From Mesostigma viride (Eukaryota > Streptophyta > Mesostigmatophyceae > Mesostigmatales > Mesostigmataceae), in contig RPFO01002254.1 in the NCBI GenBank assembly GCA_009746045.1, forward strand, positions 1-64,000: a stretch of DNA of 64,000 nt, given 5' to 3'. The translations under genes were made by a program, and so were the position numbers. Below the pieces are notes generated by a model that saw only the letters and a program-made list of their open reading frames with translations, made no database searches and was not told where the DNA came from. Positions 37,901-47,692 of the stretch are shown here, one piece after another; the first letter of the stretch is position 1; every line of letters starts with the position of its first letter.

Positions 37901-38379
37901 AGCGCGGACGCTGGCTCCGGCGCTTGCGGCTCTGCGCGGGGAAAGGGCACCCTCACCGCCGCAACCGTCGCGAGATCACCGGCCACCGCTGAGCCCTTGT
38001 CTGTGCCGTCGCCCAGCAGCGTCCACAGTGACGCCCACGCCCAGGGCGCGGAGAGCGGCGCCACGTCCCTGTGCACGGTGGCCCCGCGCGCGTACAGTAT
38101 CTTGGTCACCATGGGGTGGCGCGACGACACCTCGGCCATAAGAGGGCTGGAGACTGTGCCGCGCGCCAGCACGTGCGTGCAGCGCAGCGCTTTTCCCCCC
38201 ACGTGCGGCGCCCACATCATGGCCGCCGCATCCGGCAGCACGCGCCCCAGCTCCCGCAGCATGGTGGCAACGATGGAACCGCGGTCCGACGGCAGGGGCT
38301 CCCCGTTGGCGCGGTGCTGGCTGCTGTCGCCCGCGTCCCCTGGCCTGGCACTGGACCCCGTGGCCTTGGAGGTATCCTG
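28141..38379 (-). CDS. Ethylene-receptor-like hybrid histidine kinase with a giant insertion (5' end not found)
   Basis: Exons by splice consensus and frame: 37,495-38,379, 35,963-36,095, 29,439-35,025, 28,141-28,747. Exon 37,495-38,379 is GAF-like, with LRELGRVLPDAAAMMW and ending HLVEVVADQLACSLSQ, the hallmark of ethylene-receptor GAF domains. The next exon is a coiled coil ending DFLCIVNH. The third opens EMRTPMHAI, so the phospho-acceptor His sits at the junction. The N box is LLNVISNSVKFTDKG. After about 1,670 inserted residues come DTGVGL, RLFNKFVQADSSTTRQF, GTGLG, then IWIESEGPGKGSTLTF. The receiver has the acidic pair in VCDDN, acceptor Asp in LLLDLCMPDMDG, VLTAN and the Lys in MTKPM. 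All catalytic residues are present, so phosphorelay is expected. Order and motifs match plant ETR1. The membrane ethylene-binding domain is not visible upstream to 42 kb, so ligand sensing is unproven. Confidence 0.85.
28861..28931 (+). repeat. (TG)n microsatellite in the last intron of the kinase
   Basis: About 35 uninterrupted TG units within the 691-bp intron 28,748-29,438. On the transcribed strand it reads (CA)n, about 110 bases before the intron's 3' splice site. Confidence 0.97.
30284..31387 (-). other. Array of Leu/Met-x-Arg-Gln-x-Ser/Thr motifs
   Basis: Eleven copies of [LM]-x-R-Q-x-[ST] lie in the kinase insertion: LTRQVT, LVRQSS, MMRQPS, LMRQPS, LQRQPS twice, MQRQSS, MQRQPS, LTRQAS, MQRQKS, MTRQGS. 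Looser relatives are LTRSHT, MVRSKT and MQRSNT. The spacing and hydrophobic residue at -5 fit the substrate consensus of CDPK/CaMK/SnRK (AMPK-like) kinases. Phosphorylation is inferred. Confidence 0.7.
32366..33880 (-). other. Four copies of an acidic-aromatic DDEW[FY]xG motif
   Basis: Within the kinase insertion: DDDEWFFG (33,857-33,880), DGDEWYFG (33,125-33,148), DDDEWFVG (32,723-32,746), DEDEWYVG (32,366-32,389). A degenerate relative (DDDDDTMYTAVG) is near 31,765. The surrounding sequence is unrelated, so these read as short linear docking motifs. Confidence 0.7.
36574..36999. repeat. (CCCG)n / (CCCA)n microsatellite in a kinase intron
   Basis: CCCA at the start, then CCCG with many CCG phase slips (about 36,593-36,866), then uninterrupted (CCCA)n to 36,999. 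It lies in the 1.4-kb intron 36,096-37,494. On the pre-mRNA strand it reads (GGGC)n and (GGGT)n, which could form G-quadruplexes. Long open frames across it are repeat artefacts. Confidence 0.95.
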
Positions 38380-38763
38380 CTGGGGAGCGGGGGGGGGAGG
38401 AAGAGGGGTGAACAGGGGGCAGTGAATTAGGCGAGCAGAAGACATGGGGTGCAGAGGGTGGAATGAGTGCGATGGGTGGATGCAGGGGGGTGAGGGCACA
38501 GATGCAGGGAGGGGCCGGCATGGTCCAAACAGAGGTCAAAGAGGGGGGCCTGGCTAACCAGCGGGGTGGCGGAGATGGTACGTGCGGTGGTGGTCAACTG
38601 CTGATGGCGAATGCGACGGCGGCGCGTGCGACAGCATGTAGCTGCACGACCAGCCAGACAGGCTAACTTGACAGGTTACTGTTATTAAGGCGACACACCA
38701 TGCCACATGAGATAGCCACTGGTTATAACGGGTACAAGCACTGGTAATAACTGTGACCCCACT

Positions 38764-39060
38764 ACCTTGACCAGCTACCTAGGTTACCGTTACCTTGACC
38801 AGCTACCTAGGTTACCATTACCTTGACCAGCTACCTAGGTTACCGTTACCTTGACCAGCTACCGAGGTTACCGTTACCTTGACCAGCTACCGAGGTTACC
38901 GCTACCTTGACCAGCTACCGAGGTTACCGTTACCTTGACCAGCTACTGAGGTTACCGTTACCTTGACCAGCTACCGAGGTTACCGTTACCTTGACCAGCT
39001 ACCGAGGTTACCGTTACCTTGACCAGCTACCGAGGTTACCATTACCTTGACCAGCTCCCT
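38764..39060. repeat. 28-bp minisatellite upstream of the kinase exons
   Basis: Eleven tandem units of ACCTTGACCAGCTACC plus KAGGTTACCGTT (28 bp each, the last partial), with a few substitutions (CTAGG versus CGAGG). It lies about 0.4 kb 5' of the first recognised exon, in either an intron or the promoter region. Confidence 0.95.
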
Positions 39061-42000
39061 TGATTTTAGGCACCAAACACCGTCCATGGATACCGATCCA
39101 TCGCACTGACCCTTATACCCTAACCACAACCCATGCACATTAACACAGCAGCACCCTCCATGCACAGCGAAGTATGGCCGCAGCGTGGAAACGCGGCCGA
39201 CCGGTGTGAGACAGTCGGCTGTGGCCCCCCTCCCCCTCCCTTTAAGTCGGCTGTTGCACATGCACTGCTGGCCTGCGTCTACCGCCACGCCATCATCAAA
39301 TGGCGTGTGTTTGCAACGTGGCACAACCTCGCAACAAGCTTGAGGAGGGGAGGGGGGGAGTCGCGAAGGGGAGGGACACGAGTGGGGGAGTCGCAAAGGA
39401 GAGGGCCAGGGGTCCGGCAAGGTGAAGTGAGGGATGAGGAATGGGGGCATGGTGGGAGGCATGGGGCATGATGACAATGGATAGCCAGTCAAAGTGGACA
39501 ATCGACAATGGGCAATGGAGCCAGACCAGACAAGGTACATACAGGCTCAGCCTCTGCTAGCCTACAGCTAGAGCACACTACACAGAAAGATAAACGACAA
39601 GATACCTTTCGTCTTAACCCAAAAGGCAGCACAATTGCCATTGAATGGCAAAGGCAGACGCTAATGACGCATGACTATGACTGTGGAGGCAGTTATGGAA
39701 GGCATATTCAGTGCATTCTACGCACGTACCTGGGGCAGGGAGTTGCTGGCTTGCCCGAAACCACTTGAGGTGGGTTGATCGCTTTCACGAGTAGGGCGAT
39801 TTACTCCTGGATGATCCATGGCTGATCACCGTACCGTAGGCTTCTGGAAAAGCTTCCACAGCTGGGCGGTTACACGCCAGAAACTAATTTATCGACGCGC
39901 TTCAGCCCAGTCCCTCGTCCGTGCATGCGCACATCGTATGTAAAAAATGGCCGCTCAAGAATGTTGCCAGAAATTTCTGGTTGGGTTAACCTGCGACTAT
40001 CCCATCCAGGGACATACTACTTTCTACTTTGGACGCTAGCGTTCGCAAAAATTTCTGACGTGCCTAGATGCCAACATCCGCTACGTTAGCTGGTTAATGC
40101 CAGGCGCGATAACAAAAGCTTTTTTGGCCTTTCTTCAGGCATAGACCAAACGTTCAAACTGCCGAACGATGCTCATCCATCCTCATCCGCGTCCCTAAAT
40201 GTTATCCTACCAGCAAAGATTGCAATTTCGGTTCCCTGTAATTACACATTTGATTGCTGCGTATCCCAAGAGCAGTTTTCCCTGTAATTCCCTAGGCAAG
40301 AAGTGCGCATGTATGCACATATTCCGCATAAGGTGCGAAATTCTAAGCGCAAAAACTTCATGTGTGACACGGTCTCCGCAGTGACAAGAACATGGTGATT
40401 ATGCAGGTCAACTACACGCGTGAAGAAGAGGTGACGGTGATGCTTACGGCAACGAAGCGGGCGGCGGCATTAAGGAACTCGGCGCCATAAAACCGCCATC
40501 TAGTCAGCATTGAAGCATGCAGTTAAACTTTATAGTTCCAGCCTTAGCATGCTGGACTAACGTGGGCTATGAACCCAATGTATTGCCCCGAAATTTCTTT
40601 CTAGTTAGAAGACGCTCATCATATCGCTATGGTGGTCCGTGTGCCAAAGAGGCTCGAGCTCCGGCCCAGCTACGACCTACACGTTGCGCGGCTTCCGGCT
40701 GGTACTCATGCGACCAAGGCAGCCCAAACGCCGGAACTCGGAGTTGCCTGGTTGGCCAAGCTGGTCTGACGCAGATCTGTTCCTGGAAGTTAGAAACAAC
40801 AGACGCATGGCGTTGGGACATACAAGATCTCGCGATCCGGCGCTCTTAACCGCTCATTCCGAATTCCCTGGAGTGTCTCTGATGATGCAACTGTACATGG
40901 CTCCTCTAAGTAACTTTGTCTGTGGTGTCACGCTGTTCAGGGCCCTCGGCCGTTTCTAAATCTCTGCTACGCAATGTGCGGCGTGGGACTCGACAACAAC
41001 AACAGCGACAACAACATCTCCAATTCCCAAACCGTACACAGGGGCGGCCGTCACGTACACCTGTACCTTCTAACACGCGGGGGGTGCGCGTGAGCTGAAT
41101 GCCGCCGCCCAATCGCAGCAAGGAAGGCTGCAAGCGGATACCAGGGCATGGCAGGTGGCAGATACTTGGCCTTTATTATGCCACTACGCGTTCAAGCAGT
41201 GGGATTTACGAGCGTGGGCAACCAACAACAACAACACCGATGACTGCGGTTGGGACAACCGACAGCGTCGACCTGCCGCAGAATTCAGAAGTCAGAAGTC
41301 AGAACTCAGCAAAATCTGTCCACGCGAGAATGCATTTTTTAAAAAAAGTGTGCACCAGCGCTGAAACTGGAGCAACCCTCGAGGTTCCGTAGACAAACAC
41401 TTGCAATGCATATTACTGAAGACGAAGGGTAAATAATTCTAGGCATTGTCCCGCATAGAGCAGCCCGCTCGTGAGCTCCCCGTGGTTGCCCAGTGCAGGG
41501 CCGGGGTTGCCTCGTAATGGATACATACGGCCCGCCATTTCCTGGAAAACGAAGCAGCCATGCTTCAGCGACGTTTACTTTTCAAGCCGGTCTGCACGTC
41601 TCGGAAATCACCAGGCTGTGACATTGATATGAGCAGCAGCTGGAGGCTGTTTTGTTTAGTACAAGACTGGATATCGCCTGTAAGCACCTGGATTTCGCCC
41701 ATGCAGCATTCGGCAGATAAGTGGCTTGTGTTTTCAGCATATTGAATGATTTCCTTTGCATTTGCATCTTCTCTACCCGTTCATATTGGTCGAACAGAAT
41801 CAGGGTTTTCAGATAGGTCACACTTCCATCCAAATAGGACATTGTCAGCGTAGCGACTTACTGGGTGGGCTGCATGGGTGTTGCCACAGCATGAACTTTT
41901 GCGCGTTTAGAATTTCTTGTATCATTTGTAGGAAACGCACCAGGAAAGTTAGCAGTTTGGCCGTCGTAGGCTTCTGGCAATGTGCAGTCGGTCACAGTGT

Positions 42001-42399
42001 GAATTCATCGTCACATAATGTTGTGTGGCATATGCGCTCGCAACACCGTTTGCAGTGTTGACGCAGTCACTGAGAGGACAACGAGCTAGGAAAGCTATAG
42101 GCATGCCAACCAAATCCGTGACCAAAAGGCTTCAGCAGCCTGACTGTCGTGACTACCTGGCTGTGGTTTTGAAAGGCTCCTCTCTGGTTCTTTAGCTTTT
42201 TGCCAAGCGCTTTTGTTGCGAAGCACATTCCACAGGTTCACAACACAGGCCAGTAAGCCCTGTCACTAGGGACCAGGTAAGTAAGTACTTGCGTGTCATG
42301 CGCATGGGCACGCCACGGAGTACTATGCTAATCTCATTAGAGAAATAATGACACGAAAGTTACAAATATCGTCTGCATCATGCCCCAACCATATAGTCA
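39061..42399. other. No recognisable gene (3.3 kb)
   Basis: I looked on both strands for a membrane ethylene-binding exon of the kinase and saw none. A plus-strand open stretch at about 39,240-39,345 reads like an amphipathic helix, but has no family. A short CAA-rich patch is at about 41,220-41,240. Everything else is ordinary non-coding-looking sequence. Confidence 0.55.
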
Positions 42400-43850
42400 C
42401 TAGAGGGGGATATAATCCTGATTTGAGCTGTCCTCTACTGTAAGGGCAGATGAGGCGGTAGTGTAGCGGCTATCCTCAGGGGCAATAACCTCCACCTGAG
42501 GACTTCTACCCTGCATTCTACATGTGGTCAGTGGGGCCGGTGGGGAGAAAACAGGAGCATGCCCCACAGGAAGGTGCTTATCGCAGACGGCAGCCCATTT
42601 CTCCTTGTCTATCATGCGTGCGCGGAGTACAGATAATCCCAGAAGCCCTGCATCCTCAAGCCATTGTGTCAGATAGGTCCGGGTCGCACCGTGTCGGTGC
42701 GGGGCGCGCACAAGTTTGCCAGTGGGTTGCGACAGGGCAAAAGGACCCTGCCATAGGAGGTGTCTACCTGGTTGGCCAGTCCTAAGCCCGACCGCAGGGC
42801 CCACATCGGTATTCACCTGGTCTGTGCGGGCAAGATGGCATGTCCGGCAAAGAGGAGACGGCGGTCAGGCGGATGGTATGGTTGACCATAGCAATGAAGA
42901 GGGAGCTCGCAGTAGAGTTCGGCCCGGATGCGGCGCTCTTGGTAGCGGACACGGAGGATGTGACGGAGCATTCGAGTGACTGTGCCGTCAAGCTGCTTGC
43001 TCAGCGCCTGGTCTAGGGTCCACGCCTCGCAGCCGTACAGGAGGATGCTGAGGACAAGGGCCTTGATCAGAATGCGCTTGTGCCGCTCACTCAGATAGCG
43101 ACATGTCCAGAACTTGTCGAGGCAGCGGAGGGCCGCCCAGGCCTGGCCAATATGCGGGTGTTGATGTCATCAGCCGTGGAGGGGAGCCAGCTGCCGAGGA
43201 GCTTGAAGCGAGTCGCCGGGGGGACGGGGCTGCCGTCCAGCAGGAGGGTGGGTGGGGTGGTCCCAGCAGGGAAGCCGATGGCCATGACCTCCGTTTTCTT
43301 GCTGATCATAAGCCCCACCGCCCGTGCTTCCAGTGACAAGCTATCTAGCCAGAGTTGGGCGGACTCCGGGGTCTTTACAACCGTCGTGTCATCAGCGTAG
43401 ATCAGATCGCTCATGTCGGTAGGGCGGGTCAACCCCGCCGTAGCTGGAATACTCCGTGGTCTCGATCCCCGGCAGGCGCCCCTTCACCCGGGCAAAGCGG
43501 GCTTGTGCACGCCTCACAATATAGTCCACCATAATGATGAATAGATATGGGGAGAGCACACAGCCCTGCCACACCCCGGTGTGCACGGGGAATGCCGGAG
43601 CGGTATACGGACCTGGGCTTGGGACCCAACTAGGAACTCGGGGGTGGTAAAAAAGTGGTAAAAGTGGTGTAAAAGTGGGTAGTAAAAGTGGTAACATGTG
43701 GTGAAATGGATTGATCTCGGCGGCAAGTGTCTCCACCTCCTCCGCGTGTGTGGCAGTATATGCTTGGGTAAGCCGCTCATGGTATCACGGGTACACGTCC
43801 TCCGGCCGCAGCGGCGGGCCTGCACTAGCGCCAGCCGGGCAGTGATCACC
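42400..43850 (-). pseudogene. L1-like LINE, ORF2 reverse-transcriptase remnant
   Basis: Reading on the minus strand, one frame has the RT B motif (HTGVWQGCVLSPYLFIIMVD, about 43,520-43,580). A shifted frame has the catalytic LIYADDTTVV (about 43,390-43,410) followed by FKLLGSWLPSTADDINTRI. Further frames carry AEAWTL and NGTVTRMLR-like sequence (42,940-43,040), then a C-terminal tail to 42,400. At least three frame changes make it non-functional. The GCVLSP and YADD motifs fit L1/Jockey-like LINEs and differ from the RLE LINE at 49-58 kb (GDPLGP and YLDD). No endonuclease domain is seen. Confidence 0.75.
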
Positions 43851-44224
43851 CGGGCGCAGTCGCCCTGGCGAACCTACATAGCTGGTCCGAGCGCGATTTC
43901 GACGTCAACAGGTTATTTTCCGCCTTTGACGTTGGCGCGGGCCCCGCTTTTTTCAACAGCCCCCAATCAAGATACTGGAGCTCGTGTTTTATGGGTCGCA
44001 CGCCTCGGTCCTTGCCCTGTGCCAGCAGCTGGAAGCCAAAATGCGCCTCCGCAACGGAGTAGACGGCCGGTTTTCCCACCGCCGACCTCCTAGTGACCAC
44101 CTGCCCGCCGGGTTGGTCCCGTCCTCGCCTTCACGGCTCGCCGCTCTCTTTTCCATCCTTAATTTAGGGCTCTGCCGACTACCTCTGGGTCCCCTCCCCC
44201 TTGACCGCATCCTTTTAGCCCCAG
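43851..44224. other. Unassigned stretch between LINE fragments
   Basis: It contains short open frames on both strands without recognisable motifs. It is probably transposon-derived, since both neighbours are. Confidence 0.4.
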
Positions 44225-44463
44225 GTCGCGTGTTCGGGCCGGTGCGCCCGCCCCCAACTCCAGCACATCATTCTTAACTCCGTTCTCATGCGCTCTGATG
44301 GCGAGATCTTGGCTCCATCCATTTCGACGCACTCACACTCTGCTCCATCCTTACGGAAGCCCTCCAGCAGCACGTGACTCCCCTCGCTGCAGATGTGGCA
44401 GCAATGCCCGGAGGCGTACTGTACGCTGGCTACTGAGCTCCCTCACCTTTCCACCACCGTCAC
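44225..44463 (+). pseudogene. Antisense fragment of the LINE ORF1-like gene
   Basis: Plus-strand sequence such as GTGCGCCCGCCCCCAACTCC, CTGATGGCGAGATCT, AGCAGCACGTGACTCCCC and CCTCACCTTTCCACCACCGT matches the reverse complement of 45,880-46,110. The copy is diverged, contains an extra CCGG after GTTCGGG, and is cut at 44,463 by a MITE-like element. Confidence 0.8.
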
Positions 44464-44635
44464 AGTTAGGTTAATATTGTGCGGAACCTTTTGCCACTTC
44501 AATGGCTAATTTTCTTAGGACCGCGTTCCGCACACCGGCATGAACTTGAGTTTAGGTCAGCGAGTGGTACGTTGAATCGCTGGTAATATTGTGCGGAACC
44601 TTAGAAGCCGAGTGGCAAAAGGTTTCCGCGTAACT
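44464..44635. mobile_element. MITE-like element, copy 1 (172 bp)
   Basis: AGTTAGGTTAATATTGTGCGG at one end and the related inverted sequence at the other (GAGTGGCAAAAGGTTTCCGCG...TAACT) give imperfect terminal inverted repeats of about 35 bp. There is no coding capacity. A second, inverted and truncated copy is at 46,889. Confidence 0.7.
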
Positions 44636-45178
44636 AAAACCTAGCCGGCTGGCCTCTTGGGCCGGAGGACGAATCACTAGGCTCGGAATTAATTAATTAA
44701 ATAATTAATTAGGAACATAACTCCGTTGGGAGTACATGTAGCACATATCCCCGAGAAGGGGCATATGGCTACTTTTTTTTCATTCTGGGCCACTTCCTGC
44801 AAGGGTGGGAATGTGAGCTACACTTGCTCTAGGTGCGCCAGGGCACCTGCACCCCCATGATCTAGCAAGCTATTCCCAGCTTAGGGGGAGCCTGTCATGT
44901 GGGGGAAGATCATCATGGCTATACAAGAGCTAGGGCATGGCTTCTCACCAGAGAGCGTCTCTCTGAATAGGCGTAGCATGGCTAAATTCTTAATGCTACA
45001 TCCATGGGAGGTCCCATTATAGGCATGGTTTGGCTAGATTCTGAAGGCATCATCCATGGGGGCCATTATGGGCGCACATGCGCGTGGGCCACATGCAAGG
45101 CTAAGCCTGACTAGTCTACACTACTGGTGATATATTCCCTAGTCTGAGGTGGCAGGAGGTGCCTGCCAGGGCTTGTGG
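44636..45178. other. Non-coding spacer
   Basis: Includes TTAATTAATTAAATAATTAATTA at about 44,690 and plain sequence after it. No gene seen. Confidence 0.5.
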
Positions 45179-46468
45179 TCAACGTGGATGATCGACCGCC
45201 CCCCTCCAGTATACCGGCTTCCCCCCTGCGCTCTGCCGGAGCTGAAAGTAGGTCGGCCATTGCTCGCGTCGCCGCTGTTGCTGGGCCAGGGTCAAGTCGT
45301 CGTCCAGCGTGAAGCGAGTCCCCGAGAGCTTCTTGCGGCCTTTAAGGAACGACAGCTTGTCCGCCATGTACTTAAAGGTGAGGAGCACGGGTGCCGGGCC
45401 AGCCTTGCCCCGCGCGCGGGGGAGGCGGACAGCCGACATCCGCAGCTCACCAATGAGTTGCATGGGGGCAAGAATGTCGCGCTTAAATGCCGTGAGAAGA
45501 GTCGTCGAGGTCTCACCTACCGGCTGGTCGAAGTGCTTGACGATGGCATTGTGGCTGTGCTGGGTGATGTCGGCCTCCTCGCGAAGGTCGAGGGCTTGTT
45601 GCTTGAGCTGCGGTGCCGCGATGGTGGAGGTGGTGGAGGTGGTATGATGCTTAAGCAAGTCCGCGCCCAGGTGGAGGGAGCATCGCTGGCCGGGCCAGCA
45701 GGTGCCGGCTGGGCAGCGATGTCCTTCACCGCCCGGGCGGTGAGGCCGGCGGTGTCATGCAAGCTCTCAAGGGCGGTGGCGGTGGCTTAATTGGAGGCGC
45801 TGGTCGAGGTCGCGAGGAGCTGGCTGGGCCGTGATGTCGGCGGCAGTGGAGGCGGAAATGGCAGTGGAGGTGGAGGCGACGGTGGTGGAAAGGTGAGGAA
45901 GCTCAGCAGCCAGCGTGCCGCCCAGTGCTGCTACGTCGGCAGCAAGGGGAGTCACGTGCTGCTGAAAGGCTTCCGTAAGGATGGAACGGAGGGTGGGGGC
46001 GGAGATGGAAGGAGCCCAGATCTCGCCATCAGAGCAGAGCGCATGAGGAGGGAGGGTGATGTGTTGGAGTTGGGGGCGGGCGCACCCGAACAGAAAGTTG
46101 GCCGGTCCGCTGACCCAGGTGCCGTCGGGGTGGATGAGGCGGTTGATGTCGTGGAGATGGAGGCACAGGTCGTAAAGCAAGGCGTAGTCCCCGTAGAAGA
46201 GGCAATGCATAGCATCGCTCGGGGACATGTTGGTCCAGTCTTGATCGTCGACCTTGAAAGGTTGGGGCCGAAAGCGCGGTTCTGTGGGGCGTGAAAACCC
46301 TCCTGTTTTGTCGGCTGGGCGGCTGCGTTTAGGGTCAGGCGATGCCGATGACGAGGCATTAAGCCCGGGAGGGTTCGGGGCGACCACCAGTGCTTGACTA
46401 GTGTCACCGCTGCCTGCCGGACCTGATCGAGGGCGAAGCTGCAGCCGGAGCTGCAGACGTATTTTCAT
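45179..46468 (-). pseudogene. LINE ORF1-like protein gene, frameshifted
   Basis: The 5' part (46,468-45,767) reads in one frame: a basic Arg/Gln/Pro-rich start, then a conserved-looking block with DWTNMSPSDAMHCLFYGDYA and an Ala/Ser/Thr-rich end. The 3' part (45,658-45,179) is in another frame, with about 110 bp between them in a third. The 3' part ends in a compact domain: APVLLTFKYMADKLSFLKGR, later RRREQWPTYFQL, then GGKPVYWRGAVDHPR. This resembles the C-terminal nucleic-acid-binding domain of L1-type ORF1 proteins (family-level resemblance only). On this strand it sits 5' of the L1-like ORF2 remnant at 42.4-43.85 kb, as expected for ORF1 of that element. Two frame breaks mean it is inactive. 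Confidence 0.55.
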
Positions 46469-46576
46469 GGCCTAGCGCAGCCGCCAGGCTGCATTGCGTC
46501 GAGGAGCGTTTGCTCGTCATATATTGCGTAATAGCTTCGGAAATTTATATCAGCATGTGCGTCTTAGAAAGACGAA

Positions 46577-46672
46577 GCGATTGTGATATTCACAGCCGAA
46601 TTCGGTGCTCAAACGTGAAAGTTATGAGCTCCGCCGTCAGCCATGGCTACCTCGTGGCTCGTGGCTCGTGGC
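46577..46672 (+). repeat. Dispersed repeat, copy 2
   Basis: Closely similar to 26,801-26,895, including AAACGTGAAAGTTATGAGCT and the tandem CGTGGCT words. It lies just 5' (on the minus strand) of the ORF1-like relic. Confidence 0.8.
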
Positions 46673-46888
46673 TGTTAGGCTCGGAACACCCGCAGATATG
46701 AATATGAATTTGAGCGCAATTGTTGCGCAAATATGGATATGAATGTATGAGCGCAATGTTGTGCCGATATCAGTGGATATGACTTTGGGCGCCGAGGGCG
46801 CCGCAGCTAGGCCGGTGCCAAATCAGGACGAAATAATTATCCGGCTCCGAGTTGATTCAAACCTGCGCCCCGAAGGGTCAAAGGTCTT

Positions 46889-47002
46889 AGTTAGGTTAAT
46901 ATATTTGTGCGGAAACCTTTTGCCACTCGGCTTCTAAGGTTCCGGCCGCACATGCAGTATTACCAGCGATAACCACTCGCTGGTACACTCAAGTTCATGC
47001 CG
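46889..47002. mobile_element. MITE-like element, copy 2 (inverted, truncated)
   Basis: Starts AGTTAGGTTAATAT and continues as the reverse complement of the 44,543-44,635 end of copy 1. Compared with copy 1 it has an extra GGCC and an extra TGCA-containing stretch. With copy 1 it brackets the ORF1-like relic. Confidence 0.75.
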
Positions 47003-47034
47003 GCATTCACCGCCCCGACATTACCATACATTAT

Positions 47035-47560
47035 TATGCTTGTTGACTATACGATGGGGCAGGGTTGCCACCTGCTCATCGATGTCTCCGTGGCTCGGCC
47101 GCTCTCCGGTTGCCACATCCTCCACGCGGCTCATGGATGCCGGCGCTGCAGCCGCTGTGGCTGAGCGCGACAAGCTTGCCTCCTACGGCAAATTATGTGG
47201 GGCCCCACCGGGTCATCCCCCCCTATGTAAATGTCCTTGAGGAGTTCGGGGCCATGGATGGGCCCCAAGACGGCGGAGTTTTTCCACGAGTGCTGCCATG
47301 CAGCGCCGTGAAGACCGCGCCTCGACCTTGATGGTCAGACCACCCCGTGGTCTGCCCGCACGTGGTCCTCGTATTGGCGGCAGTCCCCCTCACTCGCACC
47401 GTGGCTGATCAGTGTTATTCCGTCGCACCCGGGCCGACTTTGTCGCGACCCATGCGGCCAGTCTAGATCCCTCCCAGGCCTGCATGGTGCATGGGCCGGC
47501 AGCAATGTTGCTGCGTGCATGTCGTAGACTCGTAGTTTTGTGATGTAGTTAGTTGTGCAG
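47035..47560 (+). pseudogene. Degenerate plus-strand copy of the RLE LINE 3' coding end
   Basis: Shifting frames read HLLIDVSVARPLSG, then FFHECCHAA and LDGQTTPWSARTWSSYWRQ. These are clear relatives of HLLIDVSVARPLAL, FFKECCRLRED and QRAPWSARTWTSYWRQ in the LINE at 49.1-49.55 kb. Stops and frame changes are frequent, so it is older than the minus-strand copies. Confidence 0.75.
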
Positions 47561-47692
47561 CTGGCGCGTGATCCTTGGATGTCCGGCCGTGTCAGATTAT
47601 TATTAATTTCTTCAGGGTTCTTCTTCTTTTCGGGTTTTTCCTTATGTTGCATATGCCAATCTCACCTCCGTACTTTATCATTCTCAATGAAT

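Noticed and set aside
39240-39345. Possible plus-strand exon reading as an amphipathic helix
   Set aside because: Short, on the strand opposite to the kinase, without splice-site support or family.
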